Assembly (NCBI GenBank): GCA_016717005.1
Contig: JADJUF010000021.1
Coordinates: 124,001 to 188,000 of the forward strand
Direction of reading: 5' to 3'
Length of the DNA: 64,000 nt
DNA from: Myxococcales bacterium
GTDB lineage: Bacteria; Myxococcota_A; Polyangia; Haliangiales; Haliangiaceae
This document shows, piece after piece, positions 19,038 through 32,595 of the stretch; positions within the stretch are counted from its first letter, which is position 1, and every line of letters begins with the position of its first letter. The position numbers were made by a program, and so were the translations under genes. The notes below the pieces were generated by a model that was not told the origin of the DNA, did no database searches, and worked only from the letters and a program-made list of their open reading frames with translations.

Positions 19038-19418
19038 CTAGAACGCCAGCCCGGCCTCGCGGGCGCCATCGGCGACCTGCGCGACCCGACCGTGATAGAG
19101 GAAGCCGTTGCGATCGAAGACCACGGACGAGACCTGCTTGGCCACGAGCTTGGCGCCGATGGCCTTGCCGACCTCGCGCGCCTTGCCCTTCTTGTCCTTG
19201 CCCTCGGCGGCGGCCTTGACGGCGGCCTCGAGGTCCGACGCGGCGGCCAGGATGGCACCGGTGGTGTCGTCGATGGCCTGCACGTAGATGTGCTTGGCCG
19301 AGCGGAACACCGACAACCGGGGACGGTCGGCGGTGCCAGTGAGGTGCTTGCGGATCGCGACCTTGCGGCGGAGCCGCTTGCGGACGCGTTCGTCGGGGTG
19401 CTTGACGTGACCAGCCAT
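19038..19418 (-). CDS. rplR: 50S ribosomal protein L18
   Basis: 126 residues. RLRRKVAIRKHLTGTADRPRLSVFRS and VVFDRNGFLYHGRVAQVADGARE are classic uL18, which carries 5S rRNA into the large subunit. A Lys-rich insert (AAAEGKDKKGKAREV) makes it slightly long. Separated from rplF by 162 bp holding a two-hairpin element. Confidence 0.97.
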   Translation of the reverse strand: MAGHVKHPDERVRKRLRRKVAIRKHLTGTADRPRLSVFRSAKHIYVQAIDDTTGAILAAASDLEAAVKAAAEGKDKKGKAREVGKAIGAKLVAKQVSSVVFDRNGFLYHGRVAQVADGAREAGLAF

Positions 19419-19514
19419 GAGAGTTCTCCGAGAAAATCGATCGCCGGATGGTGGCGCAGCTGCCTGCCCTGCCCTAGGCGATCTGAGTAACGCTGCGCTG
19501 AAGGTTCTGGGCCG

Positions 19515-19568
19515 TTTCGGGTGGGGGCCCCGGCGCGTGCCGGGGGAGGGTCTCTTCGAGAGACCCTC
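19515..19568 (-). repeat. Two-hairpin element after rplF
   Basis: The tag TTTCGGGTGGGGG is followed by stem A CCCCGGC-GCGT-GCCGGGG (19528-19545) and immediately by stem B GAGGGTCTCT-TCG-AGAGACCCTC (19546-19568), which ends about 12 bp from the rplF stop. In the mRNA the order is stop codon, hairpin B, hairpin A, tag. Close relatives lie at 26439-26481 and 52639-52679. No U-tract follows, so it is not a classical terminator; RNA processing, attenuation or stability are candidates. Confidence 0.7.
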
Positions 19569-19580
19569 GCGGCCGACAGG

Positions 19581-20123
19581 CTACTTGCCCTTGCCCGCGG
19601 CCTTGCCGGCCTTGCGGATGATCGTCTCCTCAGCGTACTTGACGCCCTTGCCCTTGTAGGGCTCGGGCGCGCGGAAGCTGCGGAGCTTGGCGGCGGCGGC
19701 GCCGAGGACCTGCTTGTCCATGCCGGACAGGATCAGGTTGTTCTTCTCGACCTTCGCGGCCACGCCGTCGGGCAGCGTGTACTCGACCGGGTGCGAGTAG
19801 CCCAGGGTCATGACCAGGTGCGAGCCCTTGACCTCGGCGCGGTAGCCGACGCCGTTGATCTCGAGCGTCCGCGTGAAGCCGGTGGTGACGCCCGTGATCA
19901 GGTTGTTCGTGAGCGCCCGCATGAGGCCGTGGGCGGCCTTCTCCGGGGTCGAGTTGCCGGAGCGAGTGAAGACCAGCTGGCCCTTCTCTTCCTTGATCTC
20001 GATCGCGGCGTGGCGGATCGTGGAGAGCGTGCCCTTGGGGCCCTTGACCTCGATCGCGCCAGGCTTGATCGAGATCGAGACGCCCTTGGGGATGTCGATT
20101 GCGCGGTTACCGATGCGGGACAT
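19581..20123 (-). CDS. rplF: 50S ribosomal protein L6
   Basis: 180 residues. MSRIGNRAIDIPKGVSISI and the C-terminal RAPEPYKGKGVKYAEETIIRK are diagnostic of uL6, near the factor-binding site of the 50S subunit. It begins 3 bp after the rpsH stop, consistent with tight coupling. Confidence 0.97.
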   Translation of the reverse strand: MSRIGNRAIDIPKGVSISIKPGAIEVKGPKGTLSTIRHAAIEIKEEKGQLVFTRSGNSTPEKAAHGLMRALTNNLITGVTTGFTRTLEINGVGYRAEVKGSHLVMTLGYSHPVEYTLPDGVAAKVEKNNLILSGMDKQVLGAAAAKLRSFRAPEPYKGKGVKYAEETIIRKAGKAAGKGK

Positions 20124-20126
20124 GGC

Positions 20127-20525
20127 TCACCAGACCTCGCACAGCACCTCACCGCCCACGCCGCGCTTGCGCGCTTCGCGGTCAGTCATGATGCCGAGAG
20201 AGGTGGAAATGATCGCGATGCCGAGGCCGTTGCGGACCCGGGGCACCTGCTGCGAGGGGACGTACTTGCGCTGGCCGGGGCGCGACACGCGGCGCAGGCC
20301 GGTGATCGCGTTCGACGCGCGCCCGTCGTACCGGAGCGTGACCGTGATGGAGCCCTGCTTGGTGTCTTCGGCGGTTGCGACACCGTCGAGAAAGCCCTCC
20401 TCACGGAGGATCTCGGCGATGCGGAGCTTGAGGTTAGACCGCGGGCACGCAACCTCGCGCTTGCGCGCGCGGATGCCGTTGCGGAGGCGGGCCAGGAAAT
20501 CGGAGATTGGGTCAGTCATCGACAC
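20127..20525 (-). CDS. rpsH: 30S ribosomal protein S8
   Basis: 132 residues with a GTG start giving (M)SMTDPISDFLARLRNGI, which matches the usual S8 N-terminus; an ATG two codons inside (20519) is the alternative. C-terminal RVSRPGQRKYV and GLGIAIISTSLGIMTDREARKR are conserved. S8 binds 16S helix 21 and is the spc-operon repressor in E. coli. Confidence 0.96.
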   Translation of the reverse strand: MSMTDPISDFLARLRNGIRARKREVACPRSNLKLRIAEILREEGFLDGVATAEDTKQGSITVTLRYDGRASNAITGLRRVSRPGQRKYVPSQQVPRVRNGLGIAIISTSLGIMTDREARKRGVGGEVLCEVW

Positions 20526-20539
20526 GGTAGTCTCGTCCT

Positions 20540-20715
20540 TTACCAGCTCGACTTGATGACGCCCGGAATCTCACCGCGCAGGGCGAGCTCACGGAAGCAC
20601 AGACGGCACATCTCGAACTTGCGCAGGAACGCGCGAGACCGACCACAGCGCTTGCAGCGGTTGTGCTGGCGAACCTTGAACTTGTGCTTCTTGGGAAGCC
20701 TGTCGACGAGCTTGC

Positions 20716-20719
<4 letters not shown>
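20540..20719 (-). CDS. rpsN: 30S ribosomal protein S14, zinc type
   Basis: 59 residues, MSKLVDRLPKKHKFKVRQHN... Two CxxC pairs (CKRC at 23-26, CRLC at about 38-41) give the short zinc-binding form of uS14. It overlaps the rplE stop by ATGA. Standard position between rplE and rpsH. Confidence 0.97.
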
Positions 20720-21402
<683 letters not shown>

Positions 21403-21444
21403 GGTCTCGTCTCGTTCTCGTTCGATGGGTTGAGCAGGCTCTGA

Positions 21445-21761
21445 TCAGAGAGCTGCCGCGACGAACTTGGCGCCGGACTTGACGCCGACGCGGATCTTCA
21501 GGTCGCCATCCATGGCGGCCTTGGTGCGGGTGCCCCGGCCGAGCTTCTCGTCCCACAGGAGCACGTTCGCGATCGCGATCGTGCCTTCCTTCTCGACGAT
21601 GCCACCCTGCGGGTTCTTCTGCGTGGGCTTGGTGTGGCGCTTGACCATGTTGACCTTCTCGACGATCAGGCGCTGCCCGACGATCTTGAGGACCTTGCCG
21701 CGCTTGCCCTTGTCCTTGCCCTTGGTGACGACCACGAGGTCGCCCTTGCGCACGTGCGCCA

Positions 21762-21762
<1 letters not shown>
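21445..21762 (-). CDS. rplX: 50S ribosomal protein L24
   Basis: 105 residues from ATG 21762, overlapping the rplN stop as TGATG (a GTG one codon earlier is possible). The KOW motif KGDLVVVTKGKDKGKRGKVLKI is at the N-terminus, followed by NMVKRHTKPTQKNPQGGIVEKE, both diagnostic of uL24, an initiator of 50S assembly. Confidence 0.97.
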
Positions 21763-22126
<364 letters not shown>

Positions 22127-22130
<4 letters not shown>

Positions 22131-22447
22131 GGCAGCATCTCCTTCACCTCGATGACCTCGGCCTTGCTGATCGTGCGCAGGACGCGCCAGCGCTTGGTCT
22201 TCGAGTACGGGCGGGCCTCGACCAGCTCGACGACGTCACCGACGGTGCCGGCGTTGTGCTCGTCGTGGGCCTTGTACCGGACCCGGCGGGTCACGAACTT
22301 GTGGAAGCGGCGGTCGCGCACGCGGCGGATGACCGACACGACGACGGTCTTGTCCATCGCGTTCGACGTGACGGTGCCGGTGATCGTGCGGCGGTTGCCG
22401 CGATCGTCGCCAGGCGTGGCGGCGGGTTGGGTCGCAGGAGCGGACAC
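22127..22447 (-). CDS. rpsQ: 30S ribosomal protein S17
   Basis: 106 residues from GTG 22447. A short N-terminal extension rich in Ala/Thr/Pro precedes the core RTITGTVTSNAMDKTVVVSV; KYKAHDEHN-like and VGDVVELVEARPYSKTKRWRV match uS17. Slightly longer than the usual 85-90 residues because of that extension. Confidence 0.96.
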
Positions 22448-22450
22448 GGA

Positions 22451-22735
22451 TCAGCCTTCCTTCTTCGAGCGGCGAGCCTTCTTGGCCGGCGCGGCAGCGG
22501 GGGCAGCCTTGGCGGCGCCCTGGGTCTCCATGCCGAGGTCGCGGGCGCGCAGGACCGTCAGGATCCGGGCGACCTCGCGGCGCTTGCTGGTGATCTCGGC
22601 GAACGACGCCACCTGGTTGGTGTGGCGGCCGAGCTGGAGCCGGAACAGCTCGTCGCGCACGCGCGCGAGCGCGCCGCGCAGCTCGTCAGGGGGTAGATCG
22701 CGCAGCTTCGACAGCGCGTCCTTGGCCTTGCTCAT
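22451..22735 (-). CDS. rpmC: 50S ribosomal protein L29 with Ala/Lys tail
   Basis: 94 residues; typical uL29 is about 65. The core DALSKLRDLPPDELRGALARVRDELFRLQL and VASFAEITSKRREVARILTVLRA is clear. The last ~25 residues (Ala-, Pro- and Lys-rich, ending KKARRSKKEG) are an extra basic tail near the exit tunnel. Start ATG 22735 overlaps the rplP stop. Confidence 0.95.
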   Translation of the reverse strand: MSKAKDALSKLRDLPPDELRGALARVRDELFRLQLGRHTNQVASFAEITSKRREVARILTVLRARDLGMETQGAAKAAPAAAPAKKARRSKKEG

Positions 22736-23151
22736 AGCGCACTCCCGCGGGCGACCAGGGCGGTCTTGATGGGCAGCTTGTGGTGGGCCCGGATGAAGGC
22801 CTCCTTCGCGGTCGCGGCGTCGACGCCCTCGACCTCGAAGATGACCCGGCCCGGCCGGACGACGGCGACCCAGCCCTCGACCGCGCCCTTGCCGGTACCC
22901 ATGCGGGTCTCGGCCGGCTTCTTGGTGAAGGACTTGTCCGGGAACAGCCGGACGTAGATCTTGCCGCTCTTCTTCACGGCGCGGCTGATGGCGACGCGGG
23001 CGGCCTCGATCTGACGGGCGGTGATCCACCCGGGCTCGAGGACCTGGAGCCCGAAGTCTCCGAAGGAGACCTCGTGCCCGCCCTTGGCCATGCCGGCCAT
23101 GTGGCCCTTGTGGCGCTTGCGGTACTTGGTAAAGCTGGGACCGTTGATCAT
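22732..23151 (-). CDS. rplP: 50S ribosomal protein L16
   Basis: 139 residues. KYRKRHKGHMAGMAKGGHEVSFG and the block RVAISRAVKKSGKIYVRLFPDKSFTKKPAETRMGTGKG are diagnostic of uL16, which organises the peptidyl-transferase region and A-site tRNA contact. Order rpsC-rplP-rpmC-rpsQ is standard. Confidence 0.97.
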   Translation of the reverse strand: MINGPSFTKYRKRHKGHMAGMAKGGHEVSFGDFGLQVLEPGWITARQIEAARVAISRAVKKSGKIYVRLFPDKSFTKKPAETRMGTGKGAVEGWVAVVRPGRVIFEVEGVDAATAKEAFIRAHHKLPIKTALVARGSAL

Positions 23152-23225
23152 GGGTCGACTCGTTTGAGCTCGGACTGGAGGCAGCGCCCCGGGCGAGCCC
23201 CAGGGCAGCGAAAATCAGCGCAGGT

Positions 23226-23882
<657 letters not shown>

Positions 23883-23899
23883 GTCAGGTTCCTGTTCGC

Positions 23900-24238
23900 T
23901 TACTCGTCCGAGACGACGACCGTGAGGTGGCTGGTGCGGTGGTTGATGCGGTTGGCGCGCCCCATCGAGCGCGGCATCCACCGCTTGTTGATGGGCCCGC
24001 CGTCGACGGTGATCGTCGCGATCTTGAGATCCTCGACCGACACGTCCCCACCCGACCGCTCCTCGGCGTTGGCCGCGGCGCTCTTCACGGCCTTCGAGAT
24101 GATGCGGCCCGCGCGCTTGGGCAGCAGGTCGAGGAGACCCACGGCGTGCTCGACGGACTTGCCGCGGACGAGGTTGGCGACGACGCGCATCTTGCGCGGC
24201 GACATCGAGATTCCACGGACGAGAGCTCTGGCTTCCAT
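23900..24238 (-). CDS. rplV: 50S ribosomal protein L22
   Basis: 112 residues. ALVRGISMSPRKMRVVANLVRGK and the C-terminal PRSMGRANRINHRTSHLTVVV are typical of uL22, whose hairpin lines the exit tunnel. ATG 24238, 45 bp after rpsS. Confidence 0.97.
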   Translation of the reverse strand: MEARALVRGISMSPRKMRVVANLVRGKSVEHAVGLLDLLPKRAGRIISKAVKSAAANAEERSGGDVSVEDLKIATITVDGGPINKRWMPRSMGRANRINHRTSHLTVVVSDE

Positions 24239-24283
24239 GACTGGCTCGTTGGCTGAGGGCTGTGGGGTCAGACCGAAGCGCGG

Positions 24284-24559
24284 TTAGCGCTTCTTGTCCC
24301 CACCGTGGCCGGTGTACGTGCGGGTGGCGGAGAACTCGCCGAGCTTGTGCCCGACCATGTTCTCGTTGACGAACACCGGCACGAACTTGCGACCGTTGTG
24401 GACCGCGAAGGTCAGGGAGACCATCTCGGGGGTGATCGTCGACCGACGCGACCAGGTCTTGATCACGCGCTTGTTGGGATTGCTCTCCTTCAGCGCGGCC
24501 GCGACCTTCTTGTAGATGAACGACTCGACGTACGGACCCTTCTTGATGCTGCGGGGCAT
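24284..24559 (-). CDS. rpsS: 30S ribosomal protein S19
   Basis: 91 residues. MPRSIKKGPYVESFIYKKV, VIKTWSRRSTITPEMV and MVGHKLGEFSATRTYTGHGG are diagnostic of uS19. AGGAGA precedes ATG 24559. Located between rplB and rplV as usual. Confidence 0.98.
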   Translation of the reverse strand: MPRSIKKGPYVESFIYKKVAAALKESNPNKRVIKTWSRRSTITPEMVSLTFAVHNGRKFVPVFVNENMVGHKLGEFSATRTYTGHGGDKKR

Positions 24560-24570
24560 GGCGATCTCCT

Positions 24571-25395
<825 letters not shown>

Positions 25396-25398
25396 GGC

Positions 25399-25728
25399 TC
25401 AGACTCCCTCGAAGAAGGCGATGGTGTCGCCGGCCTTGAGCGTGACGAAGGCCTTCTTCCACGCGGGGCGCTGCCCCGAGAAGCGGCCGACGCGCTTGGC
25501 CTTGCCGCGCATCACGATGGTCCGGACCTGGGTGACCGAGACCTTGAACAGGCTCTCGATCGCGTGCCGGATCTCGATCTTGTTCGCGTCCTTGGCGACT
25601 TCGAACACGACCTGCTGGCTGTAGTCGTCGCCCTCGGCGGGGCGCTCGGCCGCGCCGCCGGTCTCGCGGAGGCGCGCGCTCTTCTCGGTGAGGAGCGGGC
25701 GCTTGATGATGGATTGAGGAGCTCGCAT
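25399..25728 (-). CDS. rplW: 50S ribosomal protein L23
   Basis: 109 residues. IIKRPLLTEKSARL and the segment VFEVAKDANKIEIRHAIESLFKVSVTQVRT are typical of uL23, the docking site for trigger factor and SRP at the tunnel exit. A short insert (ETGGAAERPAEGDD) lengthens it slightly. Confidence 0.97.
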   Translation of the reverse strand: MRAPQSIIKRPLLTEKSARLRETGGAAERPAEGDDYSQQVVFEVAKDANKIEIRHAIESLFKVSVTQVRTIVMRGKAKRVGRFSGQRPAWKKAFVTLKAGDTIAFFEGV

Positions 25729-25754
25729 GGCGTTTTCCTGATGACGGGCCGAGG

Positions 25755-26405
25755 TCACTCGGCCGCGGCGGCGGCGCGGAGCGCGGCCTCGACCTGCTTG
25801 ATGGCGCCCTGCGAGATGATCACCGTCTCGTGGCGCAGGATGTCGTAGACGTTGAGGCCCTCGGGGGCCAGCCACTGCGACGACGCCAGGTTGCGGGCGC
25901 CGCGCACGAGGCCGGTGTTGTCCTTGGCGTCGACGATCAACACCTTGGCGGCCGGCTGGGCCACGCCGAGGTTCTTGAGCGCCGCCGTCACCGACTTGGT
26001 CAGCTGCTTCTCGCCGACCGGGAACTGGTCGACGACGATCAGCTTGTTCTCGCCGGCCCGGAGCGACAGCGCTGAGCACAGCGCCGCCTTCTTGACCTTC
26101 TTGGGCAGGGTGTACTCGTAGCTGCGCGGCTTGGGGCCGAACGCCGAGCCACCACCGACCCAGTGCGGGGCCTTGCGGCTGCCCTGACGGGCCTGGCCGG
26201 TGCCCTTCTGCTTCCAGACCTTCTTCGACGAGCCGTTGACCTCGCTCATGCGCTTGGTCGAGGCGTTGCCGGAGCGGCGCTTGGCGAGCTGCCACTTCAC
26301 GACCTCCCACAGCAGGTGCTCGTGGACTTCGGTCGCGAAGACGTCGTCGGCCAGGTCGATCTGGCCGACGTTGCTTCCTGCGGTGTTCTTGACGTCTAGC
26401 TTCAT
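25755..26405 (-). CDS. rplD: 50S ribosomal protein L4
   Basis: 216 residues. KGTGQARQGSRKAPHWVGGGSAFGPKPRSYEYTLPKKVKKAAL is the conserved rRNA-binding and tunnel loop region of uL4. The C-terminal half has the LIVVDQFPVGEKQLTKSVTAALKNLG fold segment. Its upstream neighbour is rpsJ: rplC, which normally lies between them, is missing from the 83-bp gap. Confidence 0.97.
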   Translation of the reverse strand: MKLDVKNTAGSNVGQIDLADDVFATEVHEHLLWEVVKWQLAKRRSGNASTKRMSEVNGSSKKVWKQKGTGQARQGSRKAPHWVGGGSAFGPKPRSYEYTLPKKVKKAALCSALSLRAGENKLIVVDQFPVGEKQLTKSVTAALKNLGVAQPAAKVLIVDAKDNTGLVRGARNLASSQWLAPEGLNVYDILRHETVIISQGAIKQVEAALRAAAAAE

Positions 26406-26424
26406 GGCGAACTCGCTGCGGTCG

Positions 26425-26481
26425 TTTCGGGAGGGGAGCCTCGGCCAATAGCCGAGGGGAGGGTCTTGGCGAAGACCCTCC
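26425..26481 (-). repeat. Two-hairpin element between rpsJ and rplD
   Basis: CGTTTCGGG tag, then stem A CCTCGGC-CAATA-GCCGAGG (26439-26457) and stem B GGAGGGTCTT-GGCG-AAGACCCTCC (26458-26481), 7 bp from the rpsJ stop. Same design as after rplF and rplK. It fills most of the gap where rplC would be expected. Confidence 0.7.
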
Positions 26482-26488
26482 CTTCCAT

Positions 26489-26797
<309 letters not shown>

Positions 26798-26927
26798 GGC
26801 GGGGTCCTGTGAGACGTGCTGCCGTGGGGGTCGTTCGGAGGCCGGGGCTCGTCGGAAGCGGTCCTGGTACCGGGGTACGTCGGAGCGAGTCGTCGGGGTG
26901 GCGCCTGGCCTGGTTTAAGAGTCGCGC

Positions 26928-26955
26928 AGTGTACTCAGATCGATTCGTTTTGGAA
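26928..26955 (-). promoter_or_regulatory. Candidate sigma-70-like promoter for rpsJ
   Basis: Minus strand: TTCCAA (26950-26955), 16-bp spacer, TACACT (26928-26933), in a locally AT-rich patch about 130 bp before rpsJ. Both boxes are imperfect matches to consensus, so this is tentative. Confidence 0.4.
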
Positions 26956-27076
26956 GAGGTATTTGCAGGTTCTTTCAGGGGCTTGGAGGGCCGGGATCGA
27001 GCCCCCTGTGCCAGCCTGGCGCAACGATGCAACCACCTGAACTAAATACACTTTATCGTGACTTCTTGGGTCCGAT

Positions 27077-28273
<1,197 letters not shown>

Positions 28274-28284
28274 GGCGTGCTCTC

Positions 28285-30423
<2,139 letters not shown>

Positions 30424-30669
30424 GGCATCTGTCGAGGGTCCGAGATCGGACGGCGGGCGGGGGCACCGAGGACGGTGGCGCGGCGCGAGCGCCGCCGGAT
30501 CGGGTCCGCGCAGCGCGGCGGCGATCCTGTTCAGGCCAGGTGGTTCGGTGCGCGTGCGCGCCCGCCTACGTGACCCCCGTGCTGTTCGTGGTTCGGTGTC
30601 CTCGCCTCCTCGACAGATGCCTGCAGCGTCAAACGAACGACGGCCGGCAGGGCCGGCCGTGGGTCACCG

Positions 30670-31158
30670 CTACCAGCGGTAGTGGGCGAACGCCTTGTTG
30701 GCGTCGGCCATCTTGTGGACGTCCTCGCGCTTCTTGACCGCGTTGCCACGGTTCTGCGCGGCGTCGACGATCTCGTTGGCGAGCCGATCGACCATCGTCT
30801 TCTCGTTGCGCTTGCGCGCGTGCTCGACCAGCCAGCGCATGCCGAGGGCGAGCGAGCGGTCGGGGCGGACGTCGACGGGCACCTGGTAGGTCGAGCCACC
30901 GACGCGGCGGCTCTTGACCTCGACCTTGGGGCGGACGTTGCCCAGGGCGCGGTCCCACACCTTCAGCGGATCGTCCTTGGCGCGCTCCGCCACCAGATCG
31001 AGGGCCTTGTAGACGATCTGCTCGGCGGTCGACTTCTTGCCGTCAGACATCACCACGTTGATGAACTTGGTGATGCGGCGACGCATGTCGGCGGGAGCGT
31101 CCGTGAACTTGGGGTCCGGGAGGACGCGGCGCTTGGGAACTTCACCTTTACGGGGCAT
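30670..31158 (-). CDS. rpsG: 30S ribosomal protein S7
   Basis: 162 residues, slightly longer than usual at the N-terminus (MPRKGEVPKRRVLPDPKF). KFINVVMSDGKKSTAEQIVYKAL, VEVKSRRVGGSTYQVPVDVRPDRS and ALGMRWLVEHARKR are diagnostic of uS7. The 246-bp gap to fusA (30424-30669) shows no gene. Confidence 0.97.
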   Translation of the reverse strand: MPRKGEVPKRRVLPDPKFTDAPADMRRRITKFINVVMSDGKKSTAEQIVYKALDLVAERAKDDPLKVWDRALGNVRPKVEVKSRRVGGSTYQVPVDVRPDRSLALGMRWLVEHARKRNEKTMVDRLANEIVDAAQNRGNAVKKREDVHKMADANKAFAHYRW

Positions 31159-31178
31159 GACTTTTTCCGATCCTCAGT

Positions 31179-31550
31179 TCACTTGGGGCGCTTGGTACCG
31201 TACTTGGACCGGCTCTGCTTGCGGTTCGCGACACCGGTGGTGTCGAGGGTGCCGCGGATGATGTGATAGCGGACGCCCGGGAGGTCCTTGACGCGGCCGC
31301 CGCGGATCAGGACGACCGAGTGCTCCTGGAGGTTGTGCCCCTCGCCCGGGATGTACGAGGTCACTTCCATCTGGTTGGTCAGGCGGACGCGCGCGACCTT
31401 CCGGAGCGCCGAGTTCGGCTTCTTGGGGGTCGTGGTGTACACGCGCGTGCACACGCCCCGCTTCTGCGGGCAGGACTTCAGCGCCGGCGAGGCGGTCTTG
31501 GTCTTGACCATCTCGCGACCGTGGCGAACCAGTTGGTTGATCGTAGGCAT
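31179..31550 (-). CDS. rpsL: 30S ribosomal protein S12
   Basis: 123 residues, the standard length. MPTINQLVRHGREMVKTKT, CPQKRGVCTRVYTTTPKKPNSALRK and GEGHNLQEHSVVLIRGGRVKDLPGVRYH are textbook uS12. The residues linked to streptomycin resistance (Lys in TPKKPNS, Lys in GRVKDLPG) are wild type. GGAGT precedes ATG 31550. First gene of the str operon with a clear promoter upstream; rpoC is not adjacent because about 10 kb of other genes intervene. Confidence 0.98.
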   Translation of the reverse strand: MPTINQLVRHGREMVKTKTASPALKSCPQKRGVCTRVYTTTPKKPNSALRKVARVRLTNQMEVTSYIPGEGHNLQEHSVVLIRGGRVKDLPGVRYHIIRGTLDTTGVANRKQSRSKYGTKRPK

Positions 31551-31609
31551 GTTCGAGCAGACTCCAGTGGCGTGGACTGACGGAAACGGACCCGTCGCGG
31601 AGGCGCGAG

Positions 31610-31637
31610 AGTCTACAGATGGACCCTCCCCTGTCAA
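31610..31637 (-). promoter_or_regulatory. Sigma-70-like promoter of the str operon
   Basis: Minus strand: TTGACA (31632-31637), 16-bp spacer, TAGACT (31610-31615), about 60 bp upstream of the rpsL ATG. The -35 box is a perfect consensus match. Confidence 0.75.
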
Positions 31638-31785
31638 GCGGATCGTGGCGCCAAGCCAGGCCTCGATCCCGGTTGCCGGGCGCCCGGAGCGATAGCACGG
31701 GGGCGCGACGCTCCGGAAGTGGGCCGGGAGCCCAACCGGGGGGCGCCCGGGTGCCGGCGCCGGCGTAGGGCCGGGTCTGGTTGCA

Positions 31786-32036
31786 GTTCCGGCTCCCCCT
31801 CCGGCTCCCGTTCCGGCTCCGGCTCCGGCTCCCGTTCCGGATCCGGCTCCCGTTCCGGATCCGGCTCCGGCTCCGGTTCCGGCTCCTGCTCCAGTTCCGG
31901 CTCCCCCTCCGGCTCCCGCTCCCGCTCCGGCTCCGCTCCGGCTCCGGCTCCGGCTCCCGCTCCCGCTCCGGCTCCGGCTCCGGCTCCCGCTCCGAGTGCG
32001 GATTCCGGCGCCGGCTCCGAGTCCGGATTCCGGACA
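31786..32036. repeat. Imperfect CCGGNN-type hexamer array upstream of rpsL
   Basis: About 250 bp of period-6 sequence built from TCCGGC, TCCCGT, TCCCGC and TCCGGA units. It fills most of the 559-bp gene-free stretch 31551-32109 and starts about 150 bp upstream of the rpsL promoter. No credible gene: all six frames give Ser/Gly, Pro/Ala or Arg/Ser repeats. Similar arrays occur near 54473 and 61431. Confidence 0.85.
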
Positions 32037-32109
32037 TCGCGTCCGGATGTCGGACACGGTGCCGCCGGCGGTCAGGCGCGACGCGGGCGCGGGGCGCGGG
32101 CGGCGCGGG

Positions 32110-32517
32110 TCAGTGCGTCCACTTGTCGCCGCCGCCCTTGGGCCGCGGGTGCTCGGTCGTCTCGTACGGGTGCGCCATCACGAAGTGGTACGCGACCTCG
32201 CGCGCAGCCTCGGTGTCGATCATGCAGTCGAAGACGAACTCACCCTCTTGCTCACCGGGCTCGGCCTGCACGTAGGCGATCTCGGTGGGGAACAGCACCA
32301 GCTCGCCGACCAGCTCCTTGCCGCGCGCGAGCTGCACGACCCGCGTGGTGTCGTCCTCGGCCAGCAGGGTCCAGTGGAAGTCGTCGTGGTCGAACAGCAC
32401 GACCTCGGGGGTGCCGGCGCGCACGATGCAGTTCACGTGGCCCTGGAGCCACGTCCAGAACTTTGGAAAGGTGAGCGTCATCGCCACCGGTGTCACGCGC
32501 TTCGTCGACGTACCCAT
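32110..32517 (-). CDS. Conserved-looking hypothetical protein
   Basis: 135 residues, MGTSTKRVTPVAMTLTFPKF... An internal ATG (32481, MTLTFPKFW) could be the real start, as neither has a strong ribosome site. No signal peptide or membrane helix. The sequence is well mixed in composition (FWTWLQGHVNCIVRAG, VVLFDHDDFHWTLL, AEPGEQEGEFVFDCMIDTEA, FVMAHPYETTEH), unlike a shadow frame in this GC-rich DNA, so I take it as a real small cytosolic protein. Function not recognised. Confidence 0.7.
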   Translation of the reverse strand: MGTSTKRVTPVAMTLTFPKFWTWLQGHVNCIVRAGTPEVVLFDHDDFHWTLLAEDDTTRVVQLARGKELVGELVLFPTEIAYVQAEPGEQEGEFVFDCMIDTEAAREVAYHFVMAHPYETTEHPRPKGGGDKWTH

Positions 32518-32595
32518 GCCCGGTGAACCTAGCTTGGATCGATCGCGAACGCCATGGCGCGCACGACCGCCACTGGGGCGCGGTCGCGGCGCACC

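Noticed and set aside
31719..32474. Ser/Gly-repeat protein upstream of rpsL
   Set aside because: It is the hexamer array read in frame, then antisense to the gene at 32110; no support as a gene.
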